A stretch of 64,000 nucleotides of DNA from Stenocarpella maydis (Eukaryota; Ascomycota; Sordariomycetes; Diaporthales; Diaporthaceae). Positions 11,213 through 21,704 of the stretch are shown piece after piece. The notes under the pieces are model-generated. The model was given only the letters and a program-made list of their open reading frames with translations, was not told the origin of the DNA and ran no database searches. How positions within the stretch are numbered: the first letter of the stretch is position 1; each line of letters starts with the position of its first letter. The translations under genes and the position numbers were made by a program. The stretch is from positions 214,783 to 278,782 of the forward strand of contig NQMI01000043.1 of the NCBI GenBank assembly GCA_002270565.1, written 5' to 3'.

Positions 11213-12783
11213 TTACAGCAGACCTTGCTTCTGCAAATCATAGTACACCTTCTCCGGCATCACATTGCCTTCAGCATCCTCCATCTGAATGATACTGCCA
11301 TCCTCGATTTTGTTTGCCTTCTTGTCACGCTGCCTCTTGTCCCAAAGCTTCAGCGCTTCCTCGATGCCCGTGATGTCTCGGAAGAGGTGGGTATCATTGA
11401 TGCCAAGCCGCTTCAGGCCGTATATATGCCGTGCTTCGTTGAAGTGCTTCTCGAAGGCACGGCGACCCATGTAGACGAAGTTTCCACAAATCTCGCACGG
11501 GAACTCCACACCCAGGCCGTGCAGACGGTAAAGCCAGAACGGGATGGGCTTCCCGTCCCAGGCGAGAGGGAGCTTCAGAGGGTTGTAAATCTTCTCCTCG
11601 TCGTCCTCTCCGTCAGGGTCATTTGACTCGGCGACCTGTAGTGGTTGCTCGGCCATACTGAAGAGGTTGTCGAGTTCCTGTTGCCGTTCCCTCTCTGTCA
11701 TTCCTTGTCGCCGCTCCACATTGACCCGGGTGTCCTCTCGCTCGGTGCTCATCGCGCTGGCGAGGCGCTTCACTCTGAACTCTCGCTCGGCTACCGCGCG
11801 CTCCTTCATTCTTGTTGCGGAGAATCTTCCGGAAGCGACTGCGGAGTCTGCGGCGCCCTCCTGTCTCTGCGCGAGGGCCTGCGCCGCTTTGATGTGCTTT
11901 CGCCCGTTCAAATGCCCCTTGTAGACATTCTCGTTCTTGAATTCCTTCTCGCAAGCATCGCACCACACGGCATCAGCTGTGCTGAGCTCCTTAGCCGCCA
12001 CAGTAGCAGCAGCCGACTCGTTTGCCCAGCCCTCGACCTCGTCCTTCTCCCACGCCTCTTCGAATTCCTTGTCAAATGACTCGAGAACCTTGCTGATGTT
12101 CTCCAGCGGTCGCGTGCGGCGCATGAAACTTTCGAGGTATTCTGCCAGCTCACCAACGTACTTGAAGTATTGGTCCGTCAACTTGTCTGCTCTCTTGACG
12201 CCGCCATGGCCCGGGGCGAAGTTGTCGAATATCTGAAGGTACTGCAGGTACCCGAGACGCTTTACGTTTGGGAGATTGATGTATTCCTCGTGACAGGCGT
12301 GTAGGTCAAAGTAGCGTCCGTAAGCCTCCTCGCCAGAGAACATGGCATCGACAAGGGAGGGAAGGGGTTCGTCGCCGGTTTTGCGCTGACGGTAGCGGAT
12401 CTCTGAGTTTTCGGCCTGCTCGTTGGGATACCGTGCGTGATGCTCCCTCACCTCGTTGACTTGCTTGTAGAACTCTTCGAAAGGGTCACCGCTGCCAATC
12501 TGAAGGACCTCTTTGGATCGGAGGCCATTAGCATCGCGATACAACGACAGCATCTCTGCTGATTGCTTCTGTATCTGGTCAAGGAGCTGAGATACCTCAT
12601 GGTCTCGGTTAAGGCGATCGCGGATCTGGTTCGCGGGAGACGAAGTCAGCTTGGTTCACTACAGATCTGGGCAGCAAGGGCGCCGTCACATACCACCTTT
12701 GGCTCCTCGCCGATGCGATCCGCGATGCCTTGCTCGAGGCGCTCGAGGTCCTCCGCAATGTATCGCTGTTCCTCCAACAGCAT
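11213..12783 (-). CDS. PRP9: Splicing factor 3A subunit 3 (PRP9 / SF3A3 / SAP61)
   Basis: Subunit of SF3a, the U2 snRNP complex needed for prespliceosome assembly in the nucleus. Exons 12783-12694 and 12625-11213 give 500 residues, matching the ~500 residues of the family. Signature parts are a conserved N-terminal segment spanning the intron (EEPKV then IRDRLNRDHEV), a central C2H2 zinc finger (WCDACEKEFKNENVYKGHL, then GRKH) and the C-terminal SF3A3 block (FWLYRLHGLGVEFPCEICGN, then YMGRRAFEKHFNEARH) that carries the second zinc finger. The start at 12783 follows a possible 5'-UTR acceptor (ACACAG). It diverges from FAL1, another RNA-processing gene. Confidence 0.94.
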
Positions 12784-13111
12784 CTTGTTATCTGTGTTTC
12801 AGCGATGACAAAAAAGGGCGAGTCCCGCCCGTTCTGTTCCCTGCTACTGCTCAGGCTGAAATCGAATTGACCTTGTAGACGGTCGGGCCAGCCAAGTTGC
12901 AGTGGCTGATTTTCCGATAAGATAAGCTCCCGCATTTCTGGGCATCCCTGCAGGAATTTGCTAGTGTAGTTAGCCCCCCTGCAAGGTGCGTAGCCCCAGC
13001 CTGACTTTCAACTTCCTCCATCCTTTTGTGCCAAAGCTGATCAACAATCCAACAAAGCCAACGGCCCCCGAAACAGTCAACTGGCAACTGAGGCACCAGC
13101 AGAACATCAAA
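12784..13111. promoter_or_regulatory. Bidirectional promoter between PRP9 and FAL1
   Basis: Only 328 bp separate the start codons of two divergently transcribed genes of pre-mRNA processing (U2 snRNP subunit and eIF4A3-type helicase), so regulatory sites must be shared or very close. No TATA box is evident. A CCAAC/CCAAT-like stretch stands at about 13045-13062. Confidence 0.65.
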
Positions 13112-14432
13112 ATGGCTGAAGCAGGTGGTATTGATCGTAAGGCTGAGGAGCGGATGGAGTTCAACACCTCCAAGGAGGTCACGGTCCATCCGACTTTCGA
13201 GTCCATGTCACTGAAGGGTAAGGCGAACTCTACTTTGTTGCGCGCATTTCCTTTTGGAAACGAACGCTGACGCAGCTTGGCAGAGTCTCTCCTCCGTGGA
13301 ATATATGCTTACGGTTACGAGTCTCCCTCTGCTGTTCAGTCCCGCGCCATCGTGCAAGTCTGCAAGGGCCGGGATACAATTGCCCAGGCACAATCCGGAA
13401 CTGGCAAGACTGCGACTTTCTCCATCAGCATGCTACAAGTCATCGATACGGCCGTCCGAGAAACCCAAGCCCTCGTCCTCTCCCCAACTCGCGAGTTGGC
13501 CACCCAGATCCAGAGCGTTGTCATGGCTCTTGGCGACTACATGAACGTGCAATGCCATGCCTGCATTGGAGGAACAAACGTCGGCGAGGACATTCGCAAG
13601 CTGGATTACGGCCAGCACATCGTTTCAGGCACTCCTGGTCGTGTTGCTGACATGATCCGACGCCGGCATCTACGTACGCGACATATCAAGATGCTGGTTC
13701 TTGACGAAGCGGATGAGTTGCTCAACCAGGGATTCAGGGAGCAGATCTACGACGTGTACAGATACCTCCCTCCCGCCACTCAAGTCGTCGTCGTGTCTGC
13801 TACCCTCCCCTACGATGTTCTGGACATGACAACCAAGTTCATGACCGACCCCGTCCGCATCCTAGTGAAGCGTGACGAATTGACCCTCGAGGGTCTCAAG
13901 CAGTACTTCATCGCGGTCGAGAAGGAGGACTGGAAGTTTGACACTCTGTGCGACCTCTATGACACGTTGACCATCACTCAGGCTGTCATCTTCTGCAACA
14001 CCCGGCGGAAGGTGGACTGGTTGACCGACAAGATGCGTGAGGCCAACTTCACTGTCAGCAGCATGCACGGCGACATGCCACAAAAAGAGCGGGACAGCAT
14101 CATGCAGGACTTCCGTCAGGGAAATAGCCGTGTGCTCATTTCCACTGACGTGTGGGCGCGTGGTATCGACGTCCAGCAGGTCAGTCTGGTCATCAACTAC
14201 GACCTGCCCAGCAACCGTGAAAACTACATCCACCGTATCGGCCGATCTGGGAGATTCGGTCGCAAGGGTGTTGCCATCAACTTTGTTACAAGCGAAGACG
14301 TGCGCATTCTGCGGGACATCGAGTGTAAGTTCCTTGGGATCGAGATTTGTGAACGCTTGCTGATTAGTTGCAGTGTATTATTCGACCCAGATTGATGAAA
14401 TGCCGATGAACGTGGCCGATCTCATTTCTTGA
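13112..14432 (+). CDS. FAL1: ATP-dependent RNA helicase FAL1 (eIF4A3 family)
   Basis: DEAD-box helicase orthologous to eIF4A-III, the RNA-clamping core of the exon junction complex in animals and an 18S rRNA maturation factor (Fal1) in yeast. Exons 13112-13217, 13284-14324 and 14374-14432 give 401 residues. All helicase motifs are intact: Q-motif region ([13 protein letters not shown]), AQSGTGKT (motif I), [20 protein letters not shown] (DEAD), SATLP (motif III), [14 protein letters not shown] and [10 protein letters not shown] (motif VI). The C-terminus [18 protein letters not shown] is the usual eIF4A3 ending and is split by the last intron, which supports the three-exon model. It shares a short divergent promoter with PRP9. 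Confidence 0.96.
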
Positions 14433-15400
14433 GTTCTTGTTCCTGTCAGACAGCCTTTGGGTGAAGGTGAGACCATGCTCTTGATATAGCCTCTTGACTC
14501 TTGGCGGAGACAACGGCCAACATCGGGCCAGTGCTGTGGACGCTGCCGGACCGTGGCGCCAAGTATCACGGAGAAATGACACGTAGGAGGAAATGGGCCT
14601 GGTTGCTTAGCTAGTAAGTTTCCCACCGCAAAGGATCCACCATTTAGATGTCACCTCAGCTGACAGTTGAACAGAAGCTACGAATCATCGATGCTGCACG
14701 TTGTGACCCCTTCAATCAAAGCCGATTCTCTGTGAACAATGCACTTTGCCACATAGGAGTTGGCGACCACAAACACACATTTACCACCACTTGCGGCTGT
14801 CATCCTGCCGGAATTCTCCAGAATTCTGCGAGAAGCATTAGAGGAAGGATTACTGGGCCACGCTGTACGACACAATACCATTTGAGAGCCCCAATTTCGC
14901 CATGCTTGATGGCACAATTTGGCGGAAGAATATGGTGATCATCTGCGGAGAGCTTCCCACCGGAAACGAACCCTCACCCCTCTATGCAAAATCCCAAAGG
15001 CAGTACCCAGGAAGTAGCCTGGTGCTTGTGGGGTGACTCTGCAAACTGTACATCACCGAATCGCAACGAATCGCACCTCGTAGCTGGTCCTTGGGAGCCC
15101 TTGCGATGATGGATTTAAGAATGCACAATGGAAAGCCACTGGAATTTAGTATGCTGTCGAATATTCAATCACGAGGGACAAACTTACTGGCCCGCTTGCC
15201 AGTGGAATCAACGTTGCCTAAGATTAGAAGACCATCAGGTTGCTGGTCTTTGTTCGCCTGGAGAAGTCGTCCGTCGTTTTCCTGAACTTCAATAGCATTC
15301 AACTGGAGGCGGTCTTCCGAAGAAGTCTTGGTTGTGTGGGGCGAGACAAGGGGTCGTAGAAAGATTCTTGCTTGAATAAGCACGAGCTTTGTATTGGTTG
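14433..15400. other. 3' flank of FAL1 and gene-free DNA
   Basis: About 970 bp with GC content falling towards the repeat at 15.4 kb. Short ORFs on both strands have no family features. I see nothing I can name. Confidence 0.5.
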
Positions 15401-16993
15401 TCTGCTACGTGACTATTGGATTTATGTAATGGATTAATAAAGCCGTAAGTCTATACAGCCCTACGGTTATGTTAACTCTTTCTTCAGAGCTTAGAGTCTG
15501 ATAGGCAATGAGCTTTGAAAGCTTTAAAGGCTTTCTTTATGAGAACGGATATTCGCACCGAGGAAATCGGCTGGTACACCGATATATGTTGGCCTAGTGC
15601 GCCAACCTTAATTTGCACCACCAGTCTGCCATATATAACAGAAATATATAGTTATTAACTATATATCTATTGCATATCGTTGTTGCTTCTGCTTGCTACT
15701 ATTGTGACTTCTGGCCTTGGTGTTTTGCTACTTTCTTTGTTGCCTGGGCTGTTCCACCTTATAACTGAGCACCTGAATCTCCTCCTGGGTCTCCTTCTTG
15801 TTGCCGATAAGGTCTTCCATAGTTAACTCTACCCGTGGCAGCTGGTTGATGGTCTCACGAGCCCTTGTATGGGGCTTTTTGGCTGCTGGCCCTGGTGTTG
15901 AGGCTGTCTCTGCAGAATGTTGCTTTGGAAGCTGGTGAGTGGGTGGCTTTGTGAGCCCTGCTGCCAACTGCTTGTCCTGTTGGATGGCTTCTCGCTGGTT
16001 CTTCTTGCTATGGGAGTCCTTCTTATCGAGTGACTGGAGGGTCTTGTCATTCCACTTGAATGCTGAGTTGATATATTGTATAGAAGCTGTTGTTGCCCTT
16101 GTCTTATTACCTACCCTACTACCCAGACTGGTGGTTATTAAGGCTGTCTTCTTGCCCATTATGGCCTTCCCACGGGCTATAAGGATGCTATCTTTGTTTA
16201 TATTAAATATAGTCTTATTGTGAGGTCTTCCCTTTGTTGTAGTAACCTTCTGGGGCGAGAGGACTGCTAAGAGAGGGTTTCCAACTAAGAGGTTATAATC
16301 CAGCTAATAAGACTTATAGATATTCTCTCTCTAGAGAGGATAACCAGCTTTCTCTCTATTAATGATTCAGCTTGCATAGGGCAAGCTATATTAGGTATAG
16401 ATAGGATAATTGTATATTACTAGTAAGTAATTACCCTATGGGAGTTATTTCTTAAGCATATGTATTGCGGAACTCCTTGTTGTGGAGAGAAGTTTAAGGG
16501 CTGCCTATAAGATTTAAGTTAGAAGCTTGCCTAGCTACTTTTGCTTATTAAATTTCTCTAGTGATAAGGTCTTCTAATGAGCTTCTTTTAAGTATAGGGC
16601 ATAAGAACTATCTATAATTATCTTATTAGTAGCCTTAATTAAGTAGAGAATGTTGCCCATCCTATAGCTAAGATAGACCTTAAATTTATAGTGGGTAGCT
16701 TCTATTAATAAAATCATATATAAGCTGAAGTTAAGGATCTTATAGGTCTTATACCCAGCCTATTTAGTAATAATCTTCTCTCCTTCATTAATATACTAGA
16801 TCTAAAGATAGTTAATAATTACTACCTAATTTAAGAACTTCTCTTAAAGGTGCTGCTAAGCTGTATTATAGATCTTATAATTAGTAGAGTATTCTATAAA
16901 CTTGAGGAGGTTAAATAGAGCTTGGTGGGTATAGGGGATATCCTCTAAATTAGGGACCTTGGTAGGTATTGTGGCCTTGTTTCTCTCTGGTGC
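15401..16993 (-). mobile_element. RIP-degraded repeat remnant with a short open frame
   Basis: AT-rich, TpA-rich DNA. On the minus strand a lysine/glutamine-rich frame of 143 codons is open at 16159-15728. Upstream of it on the same strand (16990-16170) a frame broken by TAG/TAA reads as protein-like sequence (for example GYKTYKILNFSLY). The stops are what C-to-T or G-to-A changes make from CAG, CAA or TGG. I do not recognise the protein. The remnant is cut on the right by the LTR at 16994. Confidence 0.55.
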
Positions 16994-17591
16994 TGTTAAA
17001 CGGAACCGCTCAGCAGGGCGTTGGTACTCCGTGCAAGGAGTTACCCTAGACTTCGTTGTAAGGAGTTACCCTAGACTTCCTAGCAAGGAGTTACCCTAGA
17101 CTTGCGAGTCAGGCGATTTTCGCTAAGTACGCCCAGTGCGTGCGTGACGCAAGATGAGTTTGGTGGCCGTGAGTCGATTATTTTGGCCTGCATTTGCACC
17201 TTAATTCAGACCTCTGCATTACCCTTATTTCTTACCCAAAAGGTATATAACTTAGTGCATTAGATAGCCTGATTTCTGAAGTTTGTATGTACTTAATTTG
17301 GGCATTGCTAGGGCTGTGGTTGGCTAGTTGTTTGGAACCAAAGATGGTGTGTTGGAAGGGCGAATTTTCCGGCATTTGCAAATTTGCACCAGAGCCTACC
17401 GCAGCGTGCCCAGGGGTGAGACGACGTCGGAGGGTATATAAGGAGGGCTTACAGAAGCCCAACTTAATTCAATACAAAGTTGTCCAGACCATTGTCAATC
17501 GTCCCAATTCGCCTCAGAGCACCATACTGCGACCCTGCCGAAACACACACACGCTGAACTGAATGCTATTCTATAGCACAAATTCATCAGA
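16994..17591 (+). mobile_element. Copia-type LTR, copy 1 (5' LTR with primer site)
   Basis: 598 bp LTR with the same sequence and ends (TGTTAAACGG ... TTCATCAGA) as copies at 47661, 51066 and 55244. It contains three tandem AAGGAGTTACCCTAGACTT units near the start of U3 and a TATA box (GGGTATATAAGGAGGG, about 17431-17446). It is followed at once by a tRNA primer-binding site, so it is a 5' LTR and not a solo LTR. The matching 3' LTR is not in the window: the internal region is cut by the single N at 17736. GC content is normal, so this copy is not heavily RIPed. The 91-codon frame inside the LTR is a by-product and recurs in every copy. Confidence 0.9.
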
Positions 17592-17608
17592 GGTTATGAG
17601 CCCGGCTC
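17592..17608 (+). other. Primer-binding site complementary to the initiator tRNA-Met anticodon arm
   Basis: GGTTATGAGCCCGGCTC directly follows the LTR end. Its complement contains GGGCTCATAACC, the anticodon stem-loop of initiator tRNA-Met (CAU anticodon), not a tRNA 3' end. Priming from a half-tRNA cleaved in the anticodon loop is known for Drosophila copia and yeast Ty5. This places the LTR family in the copia (Pseudoviridae-type) group. Confidence 0.75.
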
Positions 17609-17736
17609 TAGCAGTCAGCGCCCTGAAACAACATTGAATTTAGGCCTTAAACAAGCCTACCTATCTGTACGCTACAGCGCTATTTGCACTGATTAGCGGA
17701 CCAGCCAAAACATCGCTGGTTTGGGCCTGCAACGCN

Positions 17737-18466
17737 GCCTTGCGCGCCGCCCATCTCGGCGGCCAGACGACGACGACGAGGGCACGTAGGGCCTCCAGGG
17801 CCCCGCGGAGGAGGCGGTCGAGGAGGAGTAGGAGTCTTCTGTGGCGGCGCCGCTGGGCAGGTCCATCACGGGTGCCGGCGGCGCGGTGGTCGTGCGCTGC
17901 CTGCCCGAACGAGGTGGCCGCCCTGGCTGCTGTGGTGCCTGGTTGCCGCGCCGCCGCCGCTGCTGCTCCTGCTGTTGTTGGCGGAGGGCCGGGGGCTGCC
18001 ACTGCGAGGGTGGTGTTGGGAGGTGGGAGTAGCTGTTTTGCCTGTACGTGCCGTCCGCGGCGTCGCCGTCCTCGTAGCTTGGCGCTGATGAGCCTGCTGT
18101 TGCTCCTGGTGACCTGTGGTTCGTCTTGCTCCTGTTTGCCTTTGGATTCAAGGGCCTGGGCGGTGGTCTTTTGATATTTTTATTCCCTGTTTTTGAATCG
18201 TCTCTTTCACTGCGCAGGATTGGCCCACCTGGTCGGCTGTCCTCTTCAGACTCCTCTTCAGACTCCTCTTCAGACTCCTCTTCAGACTCCTCTTCAGATC
18301 CCTCTTCTGATTGCTCTGAGTCGCCGGGTTCCTCTTCTGAGGAACTCTCATATTCGTCTTGGTCCTCGGCCGGTTGTTGTGGGCGTCTCGTCCTCGTGCG
18401 CTGGGTTTCTGGTGTCGCCGCCGGTGATGACGCAGGTGGTGTTGGAGCCATAATCGTGTTTGGCAT
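17737..18466 (-). CDS. Ser/Glu-rich protein, N-terminal part, truncated at an assembly N
   Basis: The minus-strand frame from ATG 18466 is open to the N at 17736; an ATG at 18451 (MAPTPP) is a possible alternative. The product is low-complexity: a Pro/Thr/Arg-rich start, five SEEE repeats (about residues 56-75), a basic Pro-rich stretch, then Gln/Arg-rich and Ser-rich stretches. I recognise no domain. The 3' part is lost: beyond the N lies retrotransposon leader DNA, so the apparent continuation to 17693 is accidental. Either the element inserted in this gene or the N joins unrelated contigs. Confidence 0.5.
18241..18312. repeat. 12 bp coding minisatellite (SEEE repeat)
   Basis: CCTCTTCAGACT is repeated four times exactly, followed by two variant units. 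On the minus strand it encodes an SEEE repeat within the acidic part of the 18.4 kb gene. Confidence 0.9.
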
Positions 18467-20305
18467 GTGTAAGTGGTTGTGAGGGTTCGGGGTGGAGCAT
18501 GTACATGTACCTCCGTTTAAGTGAGGTAATTCGGCTATTGTTGTGGCTCAGACGCAGCTCTCCCCGAGTCCATATTATGGGGCCGTCTGTTCGAGAGAAG
18601 AAGGGGAAAAGGGCGATCTGCTTGGTTTGTGATGGAGAGGACGTAGTCGTTCAAAAACGGCAATCCCCAGACTCTAATACCACCCGCCGATCGTCAGGAT
18701 CAGCTTCCTCAAGGCTGCACTCAAGGGACCCCGGGACAAGGGGTCGGTCGGTCGCCGGGGCTGCTTGCATGGGTGGACTCAGTCTACCTAGGTTGAGCGT
18801 GGCCCAAAAACCGGCTTTGGACCGCCACAGGGGAGGGTGCACCCGATGACATCGTTGCCAAACCTTGTTTCTTATAAACCACCCGAACCAACCAATTGTG
18901 GTGCACTTGTGCCTTGGAATAGTTACGCGGCACGTGGGTGTGTCCCAGACACAACCCGGAATTGCAAGGTTCGCAGATGAGAGAGCCTTACTCACACGAG
19001 GTTTTCTCCCTTGTCGAGCCTTTCCCTCGTCCCGTCCCTGGACGGAGCCGTTACTAACCTGTTCTCGACGCTATGCAATATGCATCTTTGCACTGTCACA
19101 TATGTGTAGCTGAAGGAACTGATAATAGTGGTGGCTGGCTGCTGTCTTCGCACAACGGCTTTTGGGATGGTCCCCTGAAGGAAAGGAAACGACCTGTTCC
19201 CGATGGTTTCTGCATCGGTATCCCTTCCTCGCCTGCCCGGTTTTCCAATGCCTGATTGGACTCGTAGTCGCCGACGATCGTCTCGTCCAGACGAGGTTAT
19301 CGCAGTCTGCTGTACCTCCCCTCCCCAAACTCCACGGCTTGGAACCTGATTTTGCGCCTGGCTTGCCACACAAGGCCCAAGAGTGGCCACACCGACGGGT
19401 ATGTACGCGGGGAGGACACGTAGCGCTGCCGGGTTTGCTGTATTCTCACTCAGATTGTCGCCGGTGTGTCTGCTCGACCAAATCGAGACCGTTGGGTCGG
19501 TGTGGGTGTGGCGGGCCAACGTTGTCTTGCATGAATGGTGTTCACGGACTCGTCACCCTCGTGGCAGGAGACCAACTGCGAGCCGTTATAAGCTGGTCAG
19601 AAGAGAGCCGAGGTATGGGTATTTTATGACCTGAAGTGTCGATCGCTGTGTCCGTATGAGGTTGCTCTTTCTCTTGCAGCCCAAGTGTGTGGGTTGTCGG
19701 CCATAGACTTACATCTCAGATCCAAGCACCAGCGATAAACAGGAAATATCTATCCACACATTCGGGATCTTCGGGTTATTAATTGATGTTGTTCCCTACA
19801 AGTCTGCTCTCAAATCACTGAAAGCCATACGATGAGGCTGTCTTCCCTCATATTTTTTACTGCAGGCGTATGTTCAGTGGGGGGCAAGCTGTCTGCGAGT
19901 TACTCGCTCGACTTGGGTGAACATATGTTCATCATCCCTCGGCGAACGATGTCCATGTATTTCAGTGCCGGTTCTGCTCACTGTCGTCCCATCAAGAGGC
20001 CACCACATGGGGCGTATTTGCCAGAGTCTATCTAAGAGAAGACCGGCATGGGGATCAGAGGATATCTAGGGATCACTCCTGCAGTTTGTGTGGGCACCTC
20101 GCAAGTTTCTATTACCAAATGTTGGGATGGCCTTCTTCAATGCGACGCATCTCCACAATCTCAGGCCAAGAGTCATTCTCTCGTTTGCTCGAATCACGCA
20201 ATGTATATTCTTTGCTTGCCAACGACAGGGAAACATACGCCTGCGTATGGTCCATCATTGCCGGGCCGTAGTCAAGAACATGGAGAAAAGCACCGAAACT
20301 CATTC
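18467..20305. other. Long intergenic region
   Basis: About 1.8 kb holding the upstream region of the Ser/Glu-rich gene and the 3' flank of the 6PGDH-like gene. Overlapping ORFs on both strands at 18.9-19.6 kb begin at non-ATG codons and have no family features. One CCTAGGT motif stands at 18786. I see no RNA gene. Confidence 0.5.
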
Positions 20306-21301
20306 TCAATCCAGCTTCTTCCTCCTCTTTTCCATGCCCTCCGCCATCGCAGCGGCCACATCCTCCGCCGTCCTTCCCCGCTTCCTCTGCCCAACCTTCT
20401 CCTGCCCAAGGACCGTATCCTGGGCGACGGCCTTGAAGACCCCGGCGGCGCCCTTGAAGAGGTAGTCCTCAAACCCGCCCTCCTCGGCGTGAGTCTTGGC
20501 GATCTCTTCCATCTCCCTCACCCACCTATAGGCCTTGGGCGGCATCCCCGTGAGTGCGTTCTCCGTCTGCTTTACCCGCCCGGGCACCGTGTCCTGCAGC
20601 GCCTCACGCAGCGCCCCCAGCACCCCCATCCTCTGCGCCGTGGTGAAGGACTGTATCGCGATCGCGGCGTAGCCCTTGGACAGCGACGCGTAGCACATCT
20701 TCAGTCCTGAGCTGGCCCCTATGTCGGGCGATATGTGCCGCACGTTCAGGACATCGGCCAGCTTGGCCCCGTACCCGGGGATATCTGCTACCTGAACCGG
20801 GCCCGAGGTTGGCATGAGTGGCATGTCCCAGTCGCCGCCCGCCGACGCGCCAGAGCTACCAGCAGCCCCAGGGGATCCTGCCTCCTTGGGCTTGGGCGGC
20901 CCTCCCAAGATGGAGCCATCGATGAGCGTGACGGGCACCTGCGCCCTCTTTATGGACTTCTCCATGGCCTTGATGGTGCTGGGCGCCACCGCGTTCATGT
21001 CCGCAAAGTACAGCTGCTGCTCCTTGTTGACCAACTGCATCGCGTCTATCACCCGCTGTGCCGTGTTCTCGGCGTCGCGCGGCGGCACGACCGACAGGAC
21101 CACGTCGCACTGCTTGACGAGGTCTGTGTCGGTAGGGAGGTTTGTGACGCTGGCCGCCTGCGCCCTCTCCAGCGTCTCCCTGCTACGGCCCGAGCCGTTG
21201 GTGGCAACAGAGAAGCCCTTGGCCACGAGCAGCTTGGCGATCCCCGTGCCCATTTCCCCAAGGGAGATGATGCCAATGGTGGCGAGCTTAGACGAGGCCA
21301 T
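20306..21301 (-). CDS. 6-phosphogluconate dehydrogenase-like NAD(P)-binding protein with DUF1932 C-terminus
   Basis: Intronless, 331 residues. The N-terminal Rossmann segment (TIGIISLGEMGTGIAKLLVA, residues 7-26) has the GxxGxG-like turn of the beta-hydroxyacid dehydrogenase / 6PGDH group. DVVLSVVPPRDAENTA, FADMNAVAP and IDGSILGGPP follow as in that group. The all-helical second half (GLKMCYASLSKGYAAIAIQS) matches the DUF1932 type. A glycine/serine-rich insertion (about 140-160) lies between them. The substrate is unknown; the protein is probably a cytosolic oxidoreductase. The basic tail KRRKKLD ends the protein. ATG 21301 is followed directly by the Rossmann strand, which supports the start. 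Confidence 0.82.
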   Translation of the reverse strand: MASSKLATIGIISLGEMGTGIAKLLVAKGFSVATNGSGRSRETLERAQAASVTNLPTDTDLVKQCDVVLSVVPPRDAENTAQRVIDAMQLVNKEQQLYFADMNAVAPSTIKAMEKSIKRAQVPVTLIDGSILGGPPKPKEAGSPGAAGSSGASAGGDWDMPLMPTSGPVQVADIPGYGAKLADVLNVRHISPDIGASSGLKMCYASLSKGYAAIAIQSFTTAQRMGVLGALREALQDTVPGRVKQTENALTGMPPKAYRWVREMEEIAKTHAEEGGFEDYLFKGAAGVFKAVAQDTVLGQEKVGQRKRGRTAEDVAAAMAEGMEKRRKKLD

Positions 21302-21704
21302 TGCGGTTTGGGTGTCTCAGCTCTCGATTGCCTAGTTATTACTCACTGCGATCCGTTTGAGGGGTAATAGACTGTTGGTTGGAAAGCGCCGAAAGTGACT
21401 AGCCTCAACTCTCATCCGAGATTGCACACCGATCCTGCTCGCATAGACGCGTTCCTGACGACTTTGTTTGAGGCTGAGTGGTTTGCGTCGTACCCTACTG
21501 CTTGCAACCGGGCTTGTGAAGATGGTAGCATCTGATTATATGCCAGCAGATCTTATGAATTCCAAATACCTAGGTAGTGGAAGGTTGTGTATGATTACGT
21601 AAGGCGAGCGATCTCTCATCCCATCCGAGTTGCAAGCCCATCCAAGGATCATCGCCTGCGATTGTCGACCTCCGTATAGCTTCAGCGCCCAATTTGTGTG
21701 CGTC
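21302..21704. other. Intergenic, promoter of the 6PGDH-like gene
   Basis: About 400 bp between the start of one minus-strand gene and the stop of the next. It contains an ACCTAGGTAG motif near 21568. Nothing else is seen. Confidence 0.5.

Noticed and set aside
17287..17562. 91-codon ORF recurring at 47.9, 51.2 and 55.5 kb
   Set aside because: It lies wholly inside the LTR across the TATA box and tracks LTR copies; it is not a gene.
18992..19519. 175-codon minus-strand ORF
   Set aside because: Begins at TTG, no motif, low-quality composition; intergenic.
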